Positions 8,281 to 16,486 of a stretch of DNA of 64,000 bases are shown here, piece by piece. The position numbers were made by a program, and so were the translations under genes. The DNA comes from Rhodospirillaceae bacterium LM-1 (GTDB lineage Bacteria > Pseudomonadota > Alphaproteobacteria > Rhodospirillales > WMHbin7), in the NCBI GenBank assembly GCA_902725215.1, contig CACUVI010000025.1, forward strand, positions 230,326 through 294,325. The letters are read 5' to 3'. A model generated the notes under the pieces. The model worked only from the letters and a program-made list of their open reading frames with translations, did not search any database and was not told the DNA's origin. The stretch's first letter is position 1, and every line of letters begins with the position of its first letter.

Positions 8281-10116
8281 TCAATCCAACTCGAACTTGT
8301 CCTTGTAATCCAGCTTCAGGGCCGGGTCTTGTTCTTCCTTGAGCATCAGGCAGTTGCCGACGGCCAAGGCCTCGATCTCGGTGCCCATGAAACAGCGGAA
8401 CGCGTCCTCGGGCGAACCCACGATAGGCTCGCCCCGCACGTTGAAACTGGTGTTCACGACCACCGGGCACCCGGTCAGCTCCTTGAACCTGGAAATCAAG
8501 GCATGATAGCGCGGGTTGGTGCCTGCATGCACGGTCTGGATGCGGGCCGAGTAATCGACATGGGTGACGGCGGGGATGCTGGAACGGGGAACGTTCAGTT
8601 TTTCGATGCCGAACAGGGCTTGTTCCTGGTCCGTCATGGCGCGCCGGTGCGCTTCCTTGACCGGGGCGACCAGCAGCATATAGGGGCTGTCGCCTTCCAG
8701 ATCGAACCACTGGGCCACGTCTTCGCGCAGCACGCTGGGCGCGAAGGGGCGGAAGGATTCGCGGTATTTAACTTTCAAATTCAGAGTCTTTTGCATGGAG
8801 GGCGAGCGAGGATCGCCCAGAATCGAGCGCCCGCCCAAGGCCCGGGGGCCGAATTCCATACGTCCCTGGAACCAGCCCAGCGCCTTGCCGTCGGCCAGGG
8901 ACTGGGCGCAGGCTCCGATCATTTCAGCTTCGCTTAAAACCTGGAAGCGCGCGCCCGCCTGGGTCAGGCGCTTTTCGATCTCGGCTTGGGAAAAGGCGGG
9001 ACCCAGATACGAGCCTTGCATGGCGTCCTGGCCATCTTGGCGGGCGCGAGGCTGGGCCAATTGCATATGGCTGGCGGCCAGTGCTGCCCCCAAAGCACCG
9101 CCCGCATCGCCGGCGGCCGGCTGTATCCAAATATTTTTGAAGGCGCCATCGCGCAACACATGGCCGTTGGCGACGCAATTGAGCGCCACGCCGCCCGCTA
9201 GGCACAGATTCGGAATGCCAGTTTCCTTGGCCAACGAACGCGTAAGGCGCAGCACCACCTCTTCCGTCACCGCCTGGACAGAAGCAGCCAAATCCATATG
9301 GCGCTGGTCGAGCTTTTCCTCGGACCTGCGAGGCGGGCCGCCAAACAAGGCGTCGAATTTCGCATTGGTCATGCGAAGGCCCGTGCAGTAATCGAAATAG
9401 CTTTGGTCCAGATGGAAAGAGCCGTCGGGCTTGACGTCTAGGATGTGATCGAAAATCAGCTTGGCGTATTTGGGTTCGCCGTAGGGCGCCAATCCCATCA
9501 CCTTATATTCGCCGGAATTGACCTTGAAGCCGGTGTAATAGGTGAAAGCAGAGTATAAAAGGCCCAGTGAGTGGGGGAAGTGGATTTCCTTGATGACCTT
9601 AAGGTCGGACCCTTTACCAATGGCCGCCGAGGTGGTGGCCCATTCGCCGACGCCATCCATGGTCAGGACCACGGCTTCGTCGAAGGGCGAGGGGAAAAAG
9701 GCGGAGGCGGCGTGGCTGACATGATGTTCGGCGAACAACAGGCGCTCGGCCCAGTTGACGCTTTTGTCCCAAGCCTTCAATTCCTTGGCCAGCAGGTCCT
9801 TCTGGAACAGCTTTTCTTTCAGCCAAACCGGCATGGCGGTTTTGAAGCTGGCGAAACCCCTGGGCGCCATGGCGACATAGGTTTCCAGCAGGCGCTCGAA
9901 CTTCAAGAACGGCTTGTCGTAAAAGGCGACATGGTCGATCTGGCTGGCCGAAATGCCCGCCTCGGCCATGCAATAGGCGATGGCGTTCACGGGAAATCCG
10001 GCATCATGCTTCTTGCGCGAGAAGCGCTCCTCCTGCGCTGCCGCCACGATGCGTCCGTCCTTGACCAGGGTGGCCGCAGAATCGTGATAGAAGGCCGAGA
10101 TGCCGAGGACGATCAT
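8281..10116 (-). CDS. Carbamoyltransferase, NodU/CmcH family
   Basis: Transfers a carbamoyl group from carbamoyl phosphate, through carbamoyl-adenylate, to a hydroxyl group of a sugar or other metabolite. The 611-residue protein begins MIVLGISAFYHDSAA. It contains EERFSRKKHD (about 40-50), EHHVSHAASAFFPS (metal and ATP site), SGEYKVMGLAPYG, LAGGVALNCVANG and the C-terminal FGPRALGGRSILGDPR and FRPFAPSVL motifs, all as in NodU/SxtI. I set the start at 10116; an upstream in-frame extension overlaps the DUF5989 gene and lacks family similarity. It forms a recognisable set with the two genes upstream. The acceptor is probably an island sugar, perhaps a heptose (inference). Confidence 0.9.
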   Translation of the reverse strand: MIVLGISAFYHDSAATLVKDGRIVAAAQEERFSRKKHDAGFPVNAIAYCMAEAGISASQIDHVAFYDKPFLKFERLLETYVAMAPRGFASFKTAMPVWLKEKLFQKDLLAKELKAWDKSVNWAERLLFAEHHVSHAASAFFPSPFDEAVVLTMDGVGEWATTSAAIGKGSDLKVIKEIHFPHSLGLLYSAFTYYTGFKVNSGEYKVMGLAPYGEPKYAKLIFDHILDVKPDGSFHLDQSYFDYCTGLRMTNAKFDALFGGPPRRSEEKLDQRHMDLAASVQAVTEEVVLRLTRSLAKETGIPNLCLAGGVALNCVANGHVLRDGAFKNIWIQPAAGDAGGALGAALAASHMQLAQPRARQDGQDAMQGSYLGPAFSQAEIEKRLTQAGARFQVLSEAEMIGACAQSLADGKALGWFQGRMEFGPRALGGRSILGDPRSPSMQKTLNLKVKYRESFRPFAPSVLREDVAQWFDLEGDSPYMLLVAPVKEAHRRAMTDQEQALFGIEKLNVPRSSIPAVTHVDYSARIQTVHAGTNPRYHALISRFKELTGCPVVVNTSFNVRGEPIVGSPEDAFRCFMGTEIEALAVGNCLMLKEEQDPALKLDYKDKFELD

Positions 10117-10121
10117 CTGGC

Positions 10122-10271
10122 TTAGAACAGCGTGTAGATGAAGGGGGCGACGGCAGAGCCTTGGCTCAGCACGATCAGTCCGCCGAAGACCACCATCATG
10201 ACCAGAATGGGCAGCAGCCAGAACTTCTTGCGCACCTTCAGAAACATCCACAATTCGGCCAGGAACGACAT
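10122..10271 (-). CDS. DUF5989-family small membrane protein
   Basis: Found by translating the gap between its neighbours: a 49-residue protein that starts MSFLAELWMFLKVRKKFW, continues with a hydrophobic segment (LLPILVMMVVFGGLIVL, about residues 19-35) and ends APFIYTLF. This is the typical form of DUF5989 proteins, which accompany NodU-type carbamoyltransferases and SxtJ proteins, as SxtK does in saxitoxin clusters. It lies 5 bases before the carbamoyltransferase start. It is predicted to be a single-pass membrane peptide that may anchor or assist the carbamoyltransferase. Its function is not established. Confidence 0.82.
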   Translation of the reverse strand: MSFLAELWMFLKVRKKFWLLPILVMMVVFGGLIVLSQGSAVAPFIYTLF

Positions 10272-10289
10272 CTGATTTGCTCTCTTCGC

Positions 10290-10712
10290 TTAGAATTGAC
10301 GGGTCATGCCGCCCGCGTCGGGGCCGGGCGGATCGCGCATAATCCAGTAGCTTGCCGCGTTCGGGTCACGCTTCAGGCGCAGGGAGTCCTTGCCGAGTGC
10401 TCGCATGATGAATCCGGTCGGAGTCACGGTCAGGAAAAACAGCAGGCCCATGATCAGGGGGCTGATGATCTTGTGCAGCAGCAGGCCGAACAGGAACCAA
10501 ACCCGGTTCAAAGGCTTCAAAAGCGATGGGCGGATGAAGGAAACGGCCAGGAACAAGGCGGCCAAGCCCAGCGCCCACGGGCGGGGTGATTCGCCGCCCA
10601 TCAGTGGCCAAAGGCCAATGATCGAGAAAAATGCAGTAAAAACAAGGCCAAAGCCCCTGTCCGAGCCTTGTTTGACGTCTGTTTTCCCGCGGAAATCCTC
10701 GTGCGTCGACAT
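10290..10712 (-). CDS. SxtJ-family membrane protein
   Basis: 140-residue protein. It starts MSTHEDFRGK and has a charged N terminus. Three or four hydrophobic segments follow (LVFTAFFSIIGLWPL; PWALGLAALFLAVSF; VWFLFGLLLHKIISPLIMGLLFFLTV), then a conserved-looking RLKRDPNAASYW tail as in SxtJ homologues. The start at 10712 leaves only 4 bases after the GmhB stop. An ORF extending further upstream would lie inside gmhB and was rejected. Its role is unknown, but SxtJ is consistently encoded beside carbamoyltransferases, so it probably belongs to the same membrane-associated carbamoylation unit. Confidence 0.8.
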   Translation of the reverse strand: MSTHEDFRGKTDVKQGSDRGFGLVFTAFFSIIGLWPLMGGESPRPWALGLAALFLAVSFIRPSLLKPLNRVWFLFGLLLHKIISPLIMGLLFFLTVTPTGFIMRALGKDSLRLKRDPNAASYWIMRDPPGPDAGGMTRQF

Positions 10713-10716
10713 GGGG

Positions 10717-11271
10717 CTAGTTACCATCGCCGCCCTTGATCTGTAAAGCGATCCATTGCGCTGCCGCCAAAAGGTCATCGGCGACATGGTCGGGCCTGCA
10801 CTTCGCTTCATGTTGGCGGCCGTAACCGGTTCTGACCAGGATGCTGGCGGCGCCCACGGCCTTGCCAAGATCGACATCGGCGGCCTTGTCGCCGATGACA
10901 AAGGCTTCCCTCAGGTCGAAATTAAGGTCCTTGGCCGCTTGAAAGGCCATGCCGGGCAGGGGTTTGCGGCATTGGCAATCCTCGTCGGGGCCGTGGGGGC
11001 AAAAATACAGCCCATCAAGCCTGATGCCCTCGCTAGCCAACATGTCTTGCAGGCGCTGGTGGATAGTTTTCAGGGTTTCACGGGAAAAATAGCCCCTGGC
11101 TATGCCCGACTGGTTGGTGACGACGGCCAGCCCCAGCCCTAGCCCCTGCAACTTCCGCAAGCCCTGGGCGGCCCCCGGAATCAGTTCCAAGTCGTTGGGA
11201 TCAGACAGATAATCGCGCTCGACATTGATGGTGCCGTCGCGGTCGATCAGGGCAAAGCGTCGCTGGCTCAT
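10717..11271 (-). CDS. gmhB: D-glycero-D-manno-heptose 1,7-bisphosphate 7-phosphatase (copy 1)
   Basis: HAD-superfamily phosphatase of 184 residues that removes the 7-phosphate of heptose 1,7-bisphosphate before nucleotide transfer. The nucleophile and acid pair is in LIDRDGTIN (Asp10, Asp12), VVTNQSGIARG gives motif II, and CPHGPDEDCQCRKP is the zinc-binding loop typical of GmhB. GDKAADVDLG is the distal acidic motif. It is the first gene of the leftward operon and diverges from the transaldolase gene. A second GmhB-like gene lies at 26058-26630, so the window encodes two heptose phosphatases, possibly for different anomers or different pathways. Confidence 0.87.
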   Translation of the reverse strand: MSQRRFALIDRDGTINVERDYLSDPNDLELIPGAAQGLRKLQGLGLGLAVVTNQSGIARGYFSRETLKTIHQRLQDMLASEGIRLDGLYFCPHGPDEDCQCRKPLPGMAFQAAKDLNFDLREAFVIGDKAADVDLGKAVGAASILVRTGYGRQHEAKCRPDHVADDLLAAAQWIALQIKGGDGN

Positions 11272-11310
11272 GGCCGGGAACCTTCGGGTTTGAGAAGGCT
11301 TCTGTCAAGG

Positions 11311-11339
11311 TTGCGATGGCGAGGCTGGCGGATTAGAGT
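11311..11339 (+). promoter_or_regulatory. Probable sigma-70-type promoter for the transaldolase gene
   Basis: TTGCGA at 11311-11316 and TAGAGT at 11334-11339 are separated by 17 bases, about 34 bases upstream of the transaldolase ATG. Both hexamers match the housekeeping consensus at four or more positions. Prediction from sequence only. Confidence 0.4.
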
Positions 11340-11372
11340 ACGCCCCTCTTTTGGCCAATTGGGACCGGGTAA

Positions 11373-12086
11373 ATGACTGCGAGTCTGACCATCAAGCTGT
11401 ATATGGACGGCGCCGAAATCGACACTATGAAGCGTCTGCACGCCGAAGGCAGCGTTCAAGGCTTTACAACTAACCCCACATTGATGCGCAAGGCGGGCGT
11501 TTCCGACTACGAGAAATTCGCGCGCGAGGCGATAGCGGCCATTCCGGATCTGCCTTTGTCGTTCGAGGTTTTTTCCGACGACATCCCCGACATGGAGCGC
11601 GAGGCGCGCAAGATCGCCAGTTGGGGCGGCAACACCTTCATCAAGGTGCCGATTACAAACACGAGACGCGAAAGCACCGTGCCGATGATCAAGAAGCTGG
11701 CCCAGGAAGGTTTCCGGCTTAACGTCACGGCGATCCTGACCCTGGATCAAGTTCGCGCCGTAGCCGACGCCTTAAATGCCGACACGCCCGCCATCGTCTC
11801 GGTCTTCGCGGGCCGCATCGCCGACACGGGACGCGATCCGATGCCTATCATGCGCGAATCAGCGGCCTTACTGAAGGGCTTGCCCAAGGCGGAGCTGCTA
11901 TGGGCCAGCACGCGGGAATTCCTGAATCTTTACCAAGCCCAGGACGCCGGCTGTCACATCATCACCGTTCCGCCTGACATCCTGTCAAAAAGAAAGTTGG
12001 CGGGGTCCGACCTTGACGATTTCTCGTTGGACACGGTCAAGATGTTTTTCAAGGACGCGACCCAAGCCGGGTTCAGTATTCTCTAG
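11373..12086 (+). CDS. tal: Transaldolase (MipB/TalC-like short type)
   Basis: 237-residue class I aldolase of the transaldolase / fructose-6-phosphate aldolase family. GFTTNPTL is at residues 30-37 and the Schiff-base Lys is in NTFIKVPITN (Lys91). SVFAGRIADTGRDP follows, and near the C terminus comes the ITVPPDIL stretch usual in the family. It would interconvert fructose-6-phosphate and sedoheptulose-7-phosphate, and the latter is the substrate of GmhA-type isomerases. The gene opens the rightward half of the glycan island, divergent from gmhB copy 1, which fits a role as local heptose precursor supply. Free aldolase activity is the alternative. Confidence 0.83.
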   Translation: MTASLTIKLYMDGAEIDTMKRLHAEGSVQGFTTNPTLMRKAGVSDYEKFAREAIAAIPDLPLSFEVFSDDIPDMEREARKIASWGGNTFIKVPITNTRRESTVPMIKKLAQEGFRLNVTAILTLDQVRAVADALNADTPAIVSVFAGRIADTGRDPMPIMRESAALLKGLPKAELLWASTREFLNLYQAQDAGCHIITVPPDILSKRKLAGSDLDDFSLDTVKMFFKDATQAGFSIL

Positions 12087-12091
12087 CCGAA

Positions 12092-13045
12092 ATGACAAAA
12101 CCCGCCCCCCTGATTTCGGTCATCGTACCCGTCTATAAGGAAGAGGCCAATATCGGCCCCTTTCTGTCGCGCGCGGTTCCCGCGCTGGAGGCTATCGGGT
12201 CCTACGAGTTGATTTTCGTGCTCGATCCCAGTCCCGACCGTACGGAAGAGGTGATCGAACAGGCCATCGAAACCAATCCCAATATTGGTTTGATCGTCAT
12301 GAGCCGACGCTTCGGCCAGCCTTCGGCCACCATGGCGGGCATTCTGGAATGTTCGGGCCAGACCTGCGTGGTCATCGATGTCGATCTGCAAGATCCGCCG
12401 GAGTTGATAGCCGATCTCTATAAAAAGCACCTGGACGGTTTTGATGTCGTCTATGCGACGCGCCGTTCTCGTAAGGGGGAAACCTGGGTCAAGCTGTTGG
12501 TTTCCGTTTTTGGCTATTGGGTGATCAACAGATTGTCGGACATACGAATCCCGCGAAACACCGGCGATTTTCGCCTGATGACGCGGCGCGTGATTGAAGA
12601 ATTGCGCCAGCTTCCCGAGCGGCATGGTTTTCTGCGCGGCCTAGTGGCTTTCGTCGGGTTCAAGCAGGCTGCGGTCGAGTACGACCGCGAGGAACGCGCC
12701 TTCGGTCAGGGCAATTACAACCGGCTTTTGGGGTCGATGCGCATCGGTTTGAATGGGTTGATCGGCTTTTCCACGGCCCCCTTGTCGCTTCTGATGTGGA
12801 CGGGGGCCGCCATCGCGACCCTTAGCGTCGTCGGCATTCTTTTCATCTTCATGACATTCTTGGCGGGTACGCATTACCCGCTTGGCGTCCCGACCCTGAT
12901 TGTGTTGACCCTGTTTCTGGGCGGCGTGCAACTGGCCGGAATCGGTCTGCTGGGCGAGTATATCGGGCGCATCTATGAAGAGGTGCGCCACCGCCCCCGC
13001 TACATCATGGCCAAGCGCATCAATTTGCCGCCTCCGCCGCCCTGA
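12092..13045 (+). CDS. Family 2 glycosyltransferase, GtrB/DPM-like with C-terminal membrane segments
   Basis: 317 residues. The GT-A domain starts ISVIVPVYKEEANI and carries the acidic motif DVDLQDPPEL (about 91-100), close to the DxD of polyprenyl-phosphate sugar transferases. A helical QxxRW-like region follows, then two strongly hydrophobic C-terminal segments (about 228-255 and 265-295, including LGGVQLAGIGLLGEYIGRIYEE). This architecture matches GtrB/ArnC/DPM1 enzymes, which move a hexose from NDP-sugar to undecaprenyl phosphate at the cytoplasmic membrane. It begins 5 bases after the transaldolase stop. Its 3' end overlaps the convergent membrane-protein gene by 26 bases. The lipid-linked product might be used by that protein (inference). 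Confidence 0.85.
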   Translation: MTKPAPLISVIVPVYKEEANIGPFLSRAVPALEAIGSYELIFVLDPSPDRTEEVIEQAIETNPNIGLIVMSRRFGQPSATMAGILECSGQTCVVIDVDLQDPPELIADLYKKHLDGFDVVYATRRSRKGETWVKLLVSVFGYWVINRLSDIRIPRNTGDFRLMTRRVIEELRQLPERHGFLRGLVAFVGFKQAAVEYDREERAFGQGNYNRLLGSMRIGLNGLIGFSTAPLSLLMWTGAAIATLSVVGILFIFMTFLAGTHYPLGVPTLIVLTLFLGGVQLAGIGLLGEYIGRIYEEVRHRPRYIMAKRINLPPPPP

Positions 13046-14672
13046 GCGCGCTCAAGATGGTGGGAATGCGTTCGCACTCTGGCTGGGATATGCCGAGTTG
13101 GACAAGAGGGGCGAGAAAGACTGCCATCTCGGCGGGTGTCGATAGGACATACCCAGTCAGATAGTCGAAACCCATCCGGCGCGGAGAGGCGCTGACCTCT
13201 GCCGCCCTGACGGAAACGGTTTGCGAACAACCATTCATCTCGAAGTTGGCGGCGATGTTGGTATGTTTAAGGCGCGTGGTGGTCGCGTCTTGCAGCGCGT
13301 CTTGCAGTGTGCGTTCCCGCAGATCGACGCCGATCCAGGACTCGCTTCCCCAGGCTTTCAGAAAGAACCAAGACAGTTCGAAGGGCCGATAGGTTTCGTT
13401 GCCGACGCGATCATTGTCGTCCCACAGCAGGATCGTACCGGGTCTTGGCGATGGAAGGGCCGCCAAGTGTTGCATGGCGGCCCTGTCCTTGGCCCAGCGG
13501 CCAAGCCACATCAGGTCGTCCGATATGCCGCGCAAGGCCAATCCCGCCAGGAAAAGGGCGCCCAGGACGGCGCGCCACCGTTTGGCGAATGGCAGGGAGC
13601 GCCAGATGGCAAGCAGAACGAGGCTTCCACCCAGGGCTGACAAAATGCCGTATCTGGCGCCGAAACTTTGCAGCGGCGCAGCCTTGGCGACGGCGGCATA
13701 TGGCAAAATAGCCAGCACGGCGAACATGGCGCCCAGGGCGGCAATCCAGAGAGTTGTTCGCAATTCATTGGGCTTGCGTCGGCCAAACGCAAGCCAGCCG
13801 CCAAGGCCTACCAAGACAAGTCCCAGCAGCCATTCTTGGCCTAGGAAGGCCGAGGATAGATTCATCGATACATGGTGATGAAAGCCGCCCAGGAAGGCGC
13901 GGATATTGCGCGCCGGGTCGAAGATAAGGCCGTTATGCGCGCCAAAGGGGCTGTCGGCAGGAAAGGACAAGGCTCGCAGGGCAAAGAACAGAAAGGGAAG
14001 GGCTGCTGCCAGCGCGTGCTTTCGCAAGAAGGCCAGAAGAAAGCGGGCGATGCCTCCTGCGCCTTCAAAGGGCGTAGACTTGTGTGCGATTGAAAGGACG
14101 AAAAGCAGGGCGACGAAGCCGAAGTGAAAACTGAGCAGCGAGTTGTGAAAGAAGGCCAGCAGCCAGATCGGCAAGGGAAGCAGGCGCATCCAGGGGCGGT
14201 TCTTCGCCGATAGCGCTGCGTCGAAATAGATTGCCCAACCGACATAAAACAAGGCTGTCGGGAAAATATAGATGACGGTGCTGGACATCATGGCCGCGCT
14301 GTAAGAAGGAAAAAGCGCTACGGCCAGGGCCAGGAACATGCTCTCGCCCAGATCAAGGCGGGCGTGCCTAGTCGCCATGCGCAGAACGGACAGGCCAATG
14401 ACGGCTAGGCTGATCCATTCCACGAACCTGAATGCCAAGCCCGGATTCTCTGTCCCCATGAACGGCCACATGAGCCAAGCCCAGGGATGCATGAGCACGC
14501 CATACATGTTCCAAGTCAGGACATCCCAATTGTCCCGCTCAATGAAATATTCAAAATAGGTGCCGTCCAGAAAACGGGCGTCCGACAATATCCAGCACGC
14601 ATGCGCGGCCAGGATGAGCAGGCCAATCGCAATGGTTCGAACGAAAATTTGACGACAAACCCATTCGGACAC
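13020..14672 (-). CDS. Polytopic membrane protein of unknown function, possible glycan-modifying enzyme
   Basis: 550 residues with about ten or more hydrophobic helices through residue 395, then a soluble C-terminal domain of about 150 residues containing two isolated Cys. The first helix is followed by a periplasm-like loop with DARFLDGTYFEYF. Acidic and aromatic residues in the first loop, many helices and a soluble tail fit the general plan of GT-C type transferases or their GtrC-like relatives, but I do not see a family-defining motif and do not assign activity. The gene converges on, and slightly overlaps, the GtrB-like gene, a common partner in GtrA/B/C-type glycosylation systems. Membrane topology is the only firm prediction. 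Confidence 0.7.
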   Translation of the reverse strand: MSEWVCRQIFVRTIAIGLLILAAHACWILSDARFLDGTYFEYFIERDNWDVLTWNMYGVLMHPWAWLMWPFMGTENPGLAFRFVEWISLAVIGLSVLRMATRHARLDLGESMFLALAVALFPSYSAAMMSSTVIYIFPTALFYVGWAIYFDAALSAKNRPWMRLLPLPIWLLAFFHNSLLSFHFGFVALLFVLSIAHKSTPFEGAGGIARFLLAFLRKHALAAALPFLFFALRALSFPADSPFGAHNGLIFDPARNIRAFLGGFHHHVSMNLSSAFLGQEWLLGLVLVGLGGWLAFGRRKPNELRTTLWIAALGAMFAVLAILPYAAVAKAAPLQSFGARYGILSALGGSLVLLAIWRSLPFAKRWRAVLGALFLAGLALRGISDDLMWLGRWAKDRAAMQHLAALPSPRPGTILLWDDNDRVGNETYRPFELSWFFLKAWGSESWIGVDLRERTLQDALQDATTTRLKHTNIAANFEMNGCSQTVSVRAAEVSASPRRMGFDYLTGYVLSTPAEMAVFLAPLVQLGISQPECERIPTILSALRAAEAAN

Positions 14673-14790
14673 CCGATAGAACTCCTTGATAATAAAGGGT
14701 AATATTAAGCTGACGGAGCATACCCCTCCCTCTCTCTCAAGTCAATTGGCCTGGGTTTGCAAAAACGCAACGATCGGCTATGTTGGGCAT

Positions 14791-16233
14791 ATGCGCATCT
14801 TGCTGATTTTCAAAGACTCCATTGCTGTCGAAAGGCTGGCCATCAGTCAACTGAGCGCCGTGCTTAAAGCGGCGGGTCATGAGGTGCGTCTCGCCATCCT
14901 TGGGCCGACGCTCGCGCAAGACTTTGCTGAGATCGTCTCAGATTTTGCGCCCAGGGTCATCGGCTACAGCGCCATGACCGGCGAACATTTTGCCCTCGCC
15001 GATTTAAATCGCGACCTGAAGCGCCAATTTTCCTTTATGTCCGTTTTTGGCGGGCCGCACGCAATTTTCCGGCATGACTTTCTTGAAGACGAGAATGTCG
15101 ATGCGCTATGCATTGGCGAGGGAGATATAGCCTTTGTCGAGTTCTGCCGTCGTCTTGAGGCGGATGAAAGCTGGTGGGAAACCCCGACCTTCCACGCAAG
15201 GCATGAGGGTGTGATACACAGAAACGCCCTGGCTCCGCTGGTTGATCCGGTCGAACTCCCTTTTCCGGACCGCCGGATCATCTATGACGCCGATCCAAAC
15301 TTGGCGCGTTCCGGCATTAAATATTTCATGGCGGGACGGGGCTGCCCCTATCATTGCGCCTACTGTTTCAACGCCCGGTTCAACGAGGATCACAAAGGCC
15401 TAGGCAAGGTTCTGCGCGCCCGCACTGCCGAGCAGGTTGTCGATGAAATCGCTTGGGTGAAAGAGCATTATCGTCTGGAAACCGTTGCCTTCGTCGATGA
15501 TGTCTTCAATCAGAAGCCTTTGGGCTGGATCAACGCGTTTCGGGATCTTTACAAACAAAAAATTGGCTTGCCCTTCTTTGCCAACATGCGCGCCAACGCC
15601 ATCAGAGAGGTGGATATCGCCGCCTTGGCGGATGCCGGTCTTACGCTTGTTTGGATGGGCATTGAAAGCGGCAACGAAAAAGCGGCCAACGAGATATTGC
15701 AGCGCAACTTGTCCAACGAGCAGGTCATGAAGGCCGCGCGCATTCTAAAGACGCATGGCGTCAAGCTGACGACTCAGAATTTGATCGGCCTGCCGGTCAG
15801 CAATCCGTTCGAAATCGATTTGGAAACCCTTGATCTCAATATTGCCATCCAACCAACTTACGGTTGGTCGTCGATCCTTTATCCCTATCCTGGCACCCCG
15901 ATCGAGGCTTATGCGAGGAGCAACGGGTATCTTTCCGGCGAGCTTGCCTACACGGAAACCAATAAACGGTCATCGATGCTTGATTTCAAGGATGACAGAG
16001 AAAAGCGCCGGGTCGAGAATCTGCACAAGTTATTCGGCCTTATTGTTGCCTTCCCTTTTCTTAGGCCCTTCACCAGACATTTGTGCGATCTTCCCTTGAC
16101 CGGGTTTTACCGGGCCTTGTTCTGGGGCTGGTACGGATTCAGCGTAAAATTCAGGCTGACGAAATCTCGAGCCATATGGCGCGAGCTTCCCTATTTGCTA
16201 AGCGTCTTCTGGCGCATGGTGGCCAAGGGATAG
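14791..16233 (+). CDS. B12-binding-domain radical SAM protein (island copy 1)
   Basis: 480 residues. The N-terminal part (about 1-145) resembles the cobalamin-binding Rossmann domain (MRILLIF, VIGYSAMTG, FGGPHAIF, CIGEGD). The radical SAM core follows, with CPYHCAYC giving Cys185, Cys189 and Cys192 for the [4Fe-4S] cluster, and GIESGNE and GLPVSNPFE further along. The C terminus is a basic, aromatic-rich region. Start: the ATG at 14791 begins the Rossmann strand; in-frame codons upstream belong to leader DNA. Enzymes of this class methylate, oxidise or rearrange sugars, lipids and hopanoids. With the GT and methyltransferase genes around it, modification of a glycan or its lipid carrier is plausible, but the substrate is not identified. 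Confidence 0.83.
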   Translation: MRILLIFKDSIAVERLAISQLSAVLKAAGHEVRLAILGPTLAQDFAEIVSDFAPRVIGYSAMTGEHFALADLNRDLKRQFSFMSVFGGPHAIFRHDFLEDENVDALCIGEGDIAFVEFCRRLEADESWWETPTFHARHEGVIHRNALAPLVDPVELPFPDRRIIYDADPNLARSGIKYFMAGRGCPYHCAYCFNARFNEDHKGLGKVLRARTAEQVVDEIAWVKEHYRLETVAFVDDVFNQKPLGWINAFRDLYKQKIGLPFFANMRANAIREVDIAALADAGLTLVWMGIESGNEKAANEILQRNLSNEQVMKAARILKTHGVKLTTQNLIGLPVSNPFEIDLETLDLNIAIQPTYGWSSILYPYPGTPIEAYARSNGYLSGELAYTETNKRSSMLDFKDDREKRRVENLHKLFGLIVAFPFLRPFTRHLCDLPLTGFYRALFWGWYGFSVKFRLTKSRAIWRELPYLLSVFWRMVAKG

Positions 16234-16486
16234 CTCTGGCCGCGCATAGTCGGTCAGAATAAGCCAGCAAGGCTGTATGACCTAAATTGCGAACATTCTT
16301 TCGAAAAGAGTGGCGAATTCGGTGAAAATGAAGCTATCTTGCCGGTGCAACAGTAGCGAGCAAGTTCCTTGAGCGCTTGGTTGCGGATGTGCGAATAATG
16401 GCTCCTCTTGTCGGGAGCATGCGCAGAACCCAGTTATGAACCTGCGGCACCGATCCAATTTTGCTGTGGCTGAATGAGTTGTTGGA
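16234..16486 (+). other. 253-base intergenic stretch between the two radical SAM genes
   Basis: No ORF of useful length, no hairpin of note and no tRNA-like fold seen. The sequence is a little richer in A+T than its flanks. The following ATG at 16487 has a weak ribosome-binding region (GAGTTGTTGGA). It presumably holds the promoter for the second radical SAM gene, but I could not pick out convincing boxes. Confidence 0.5.
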
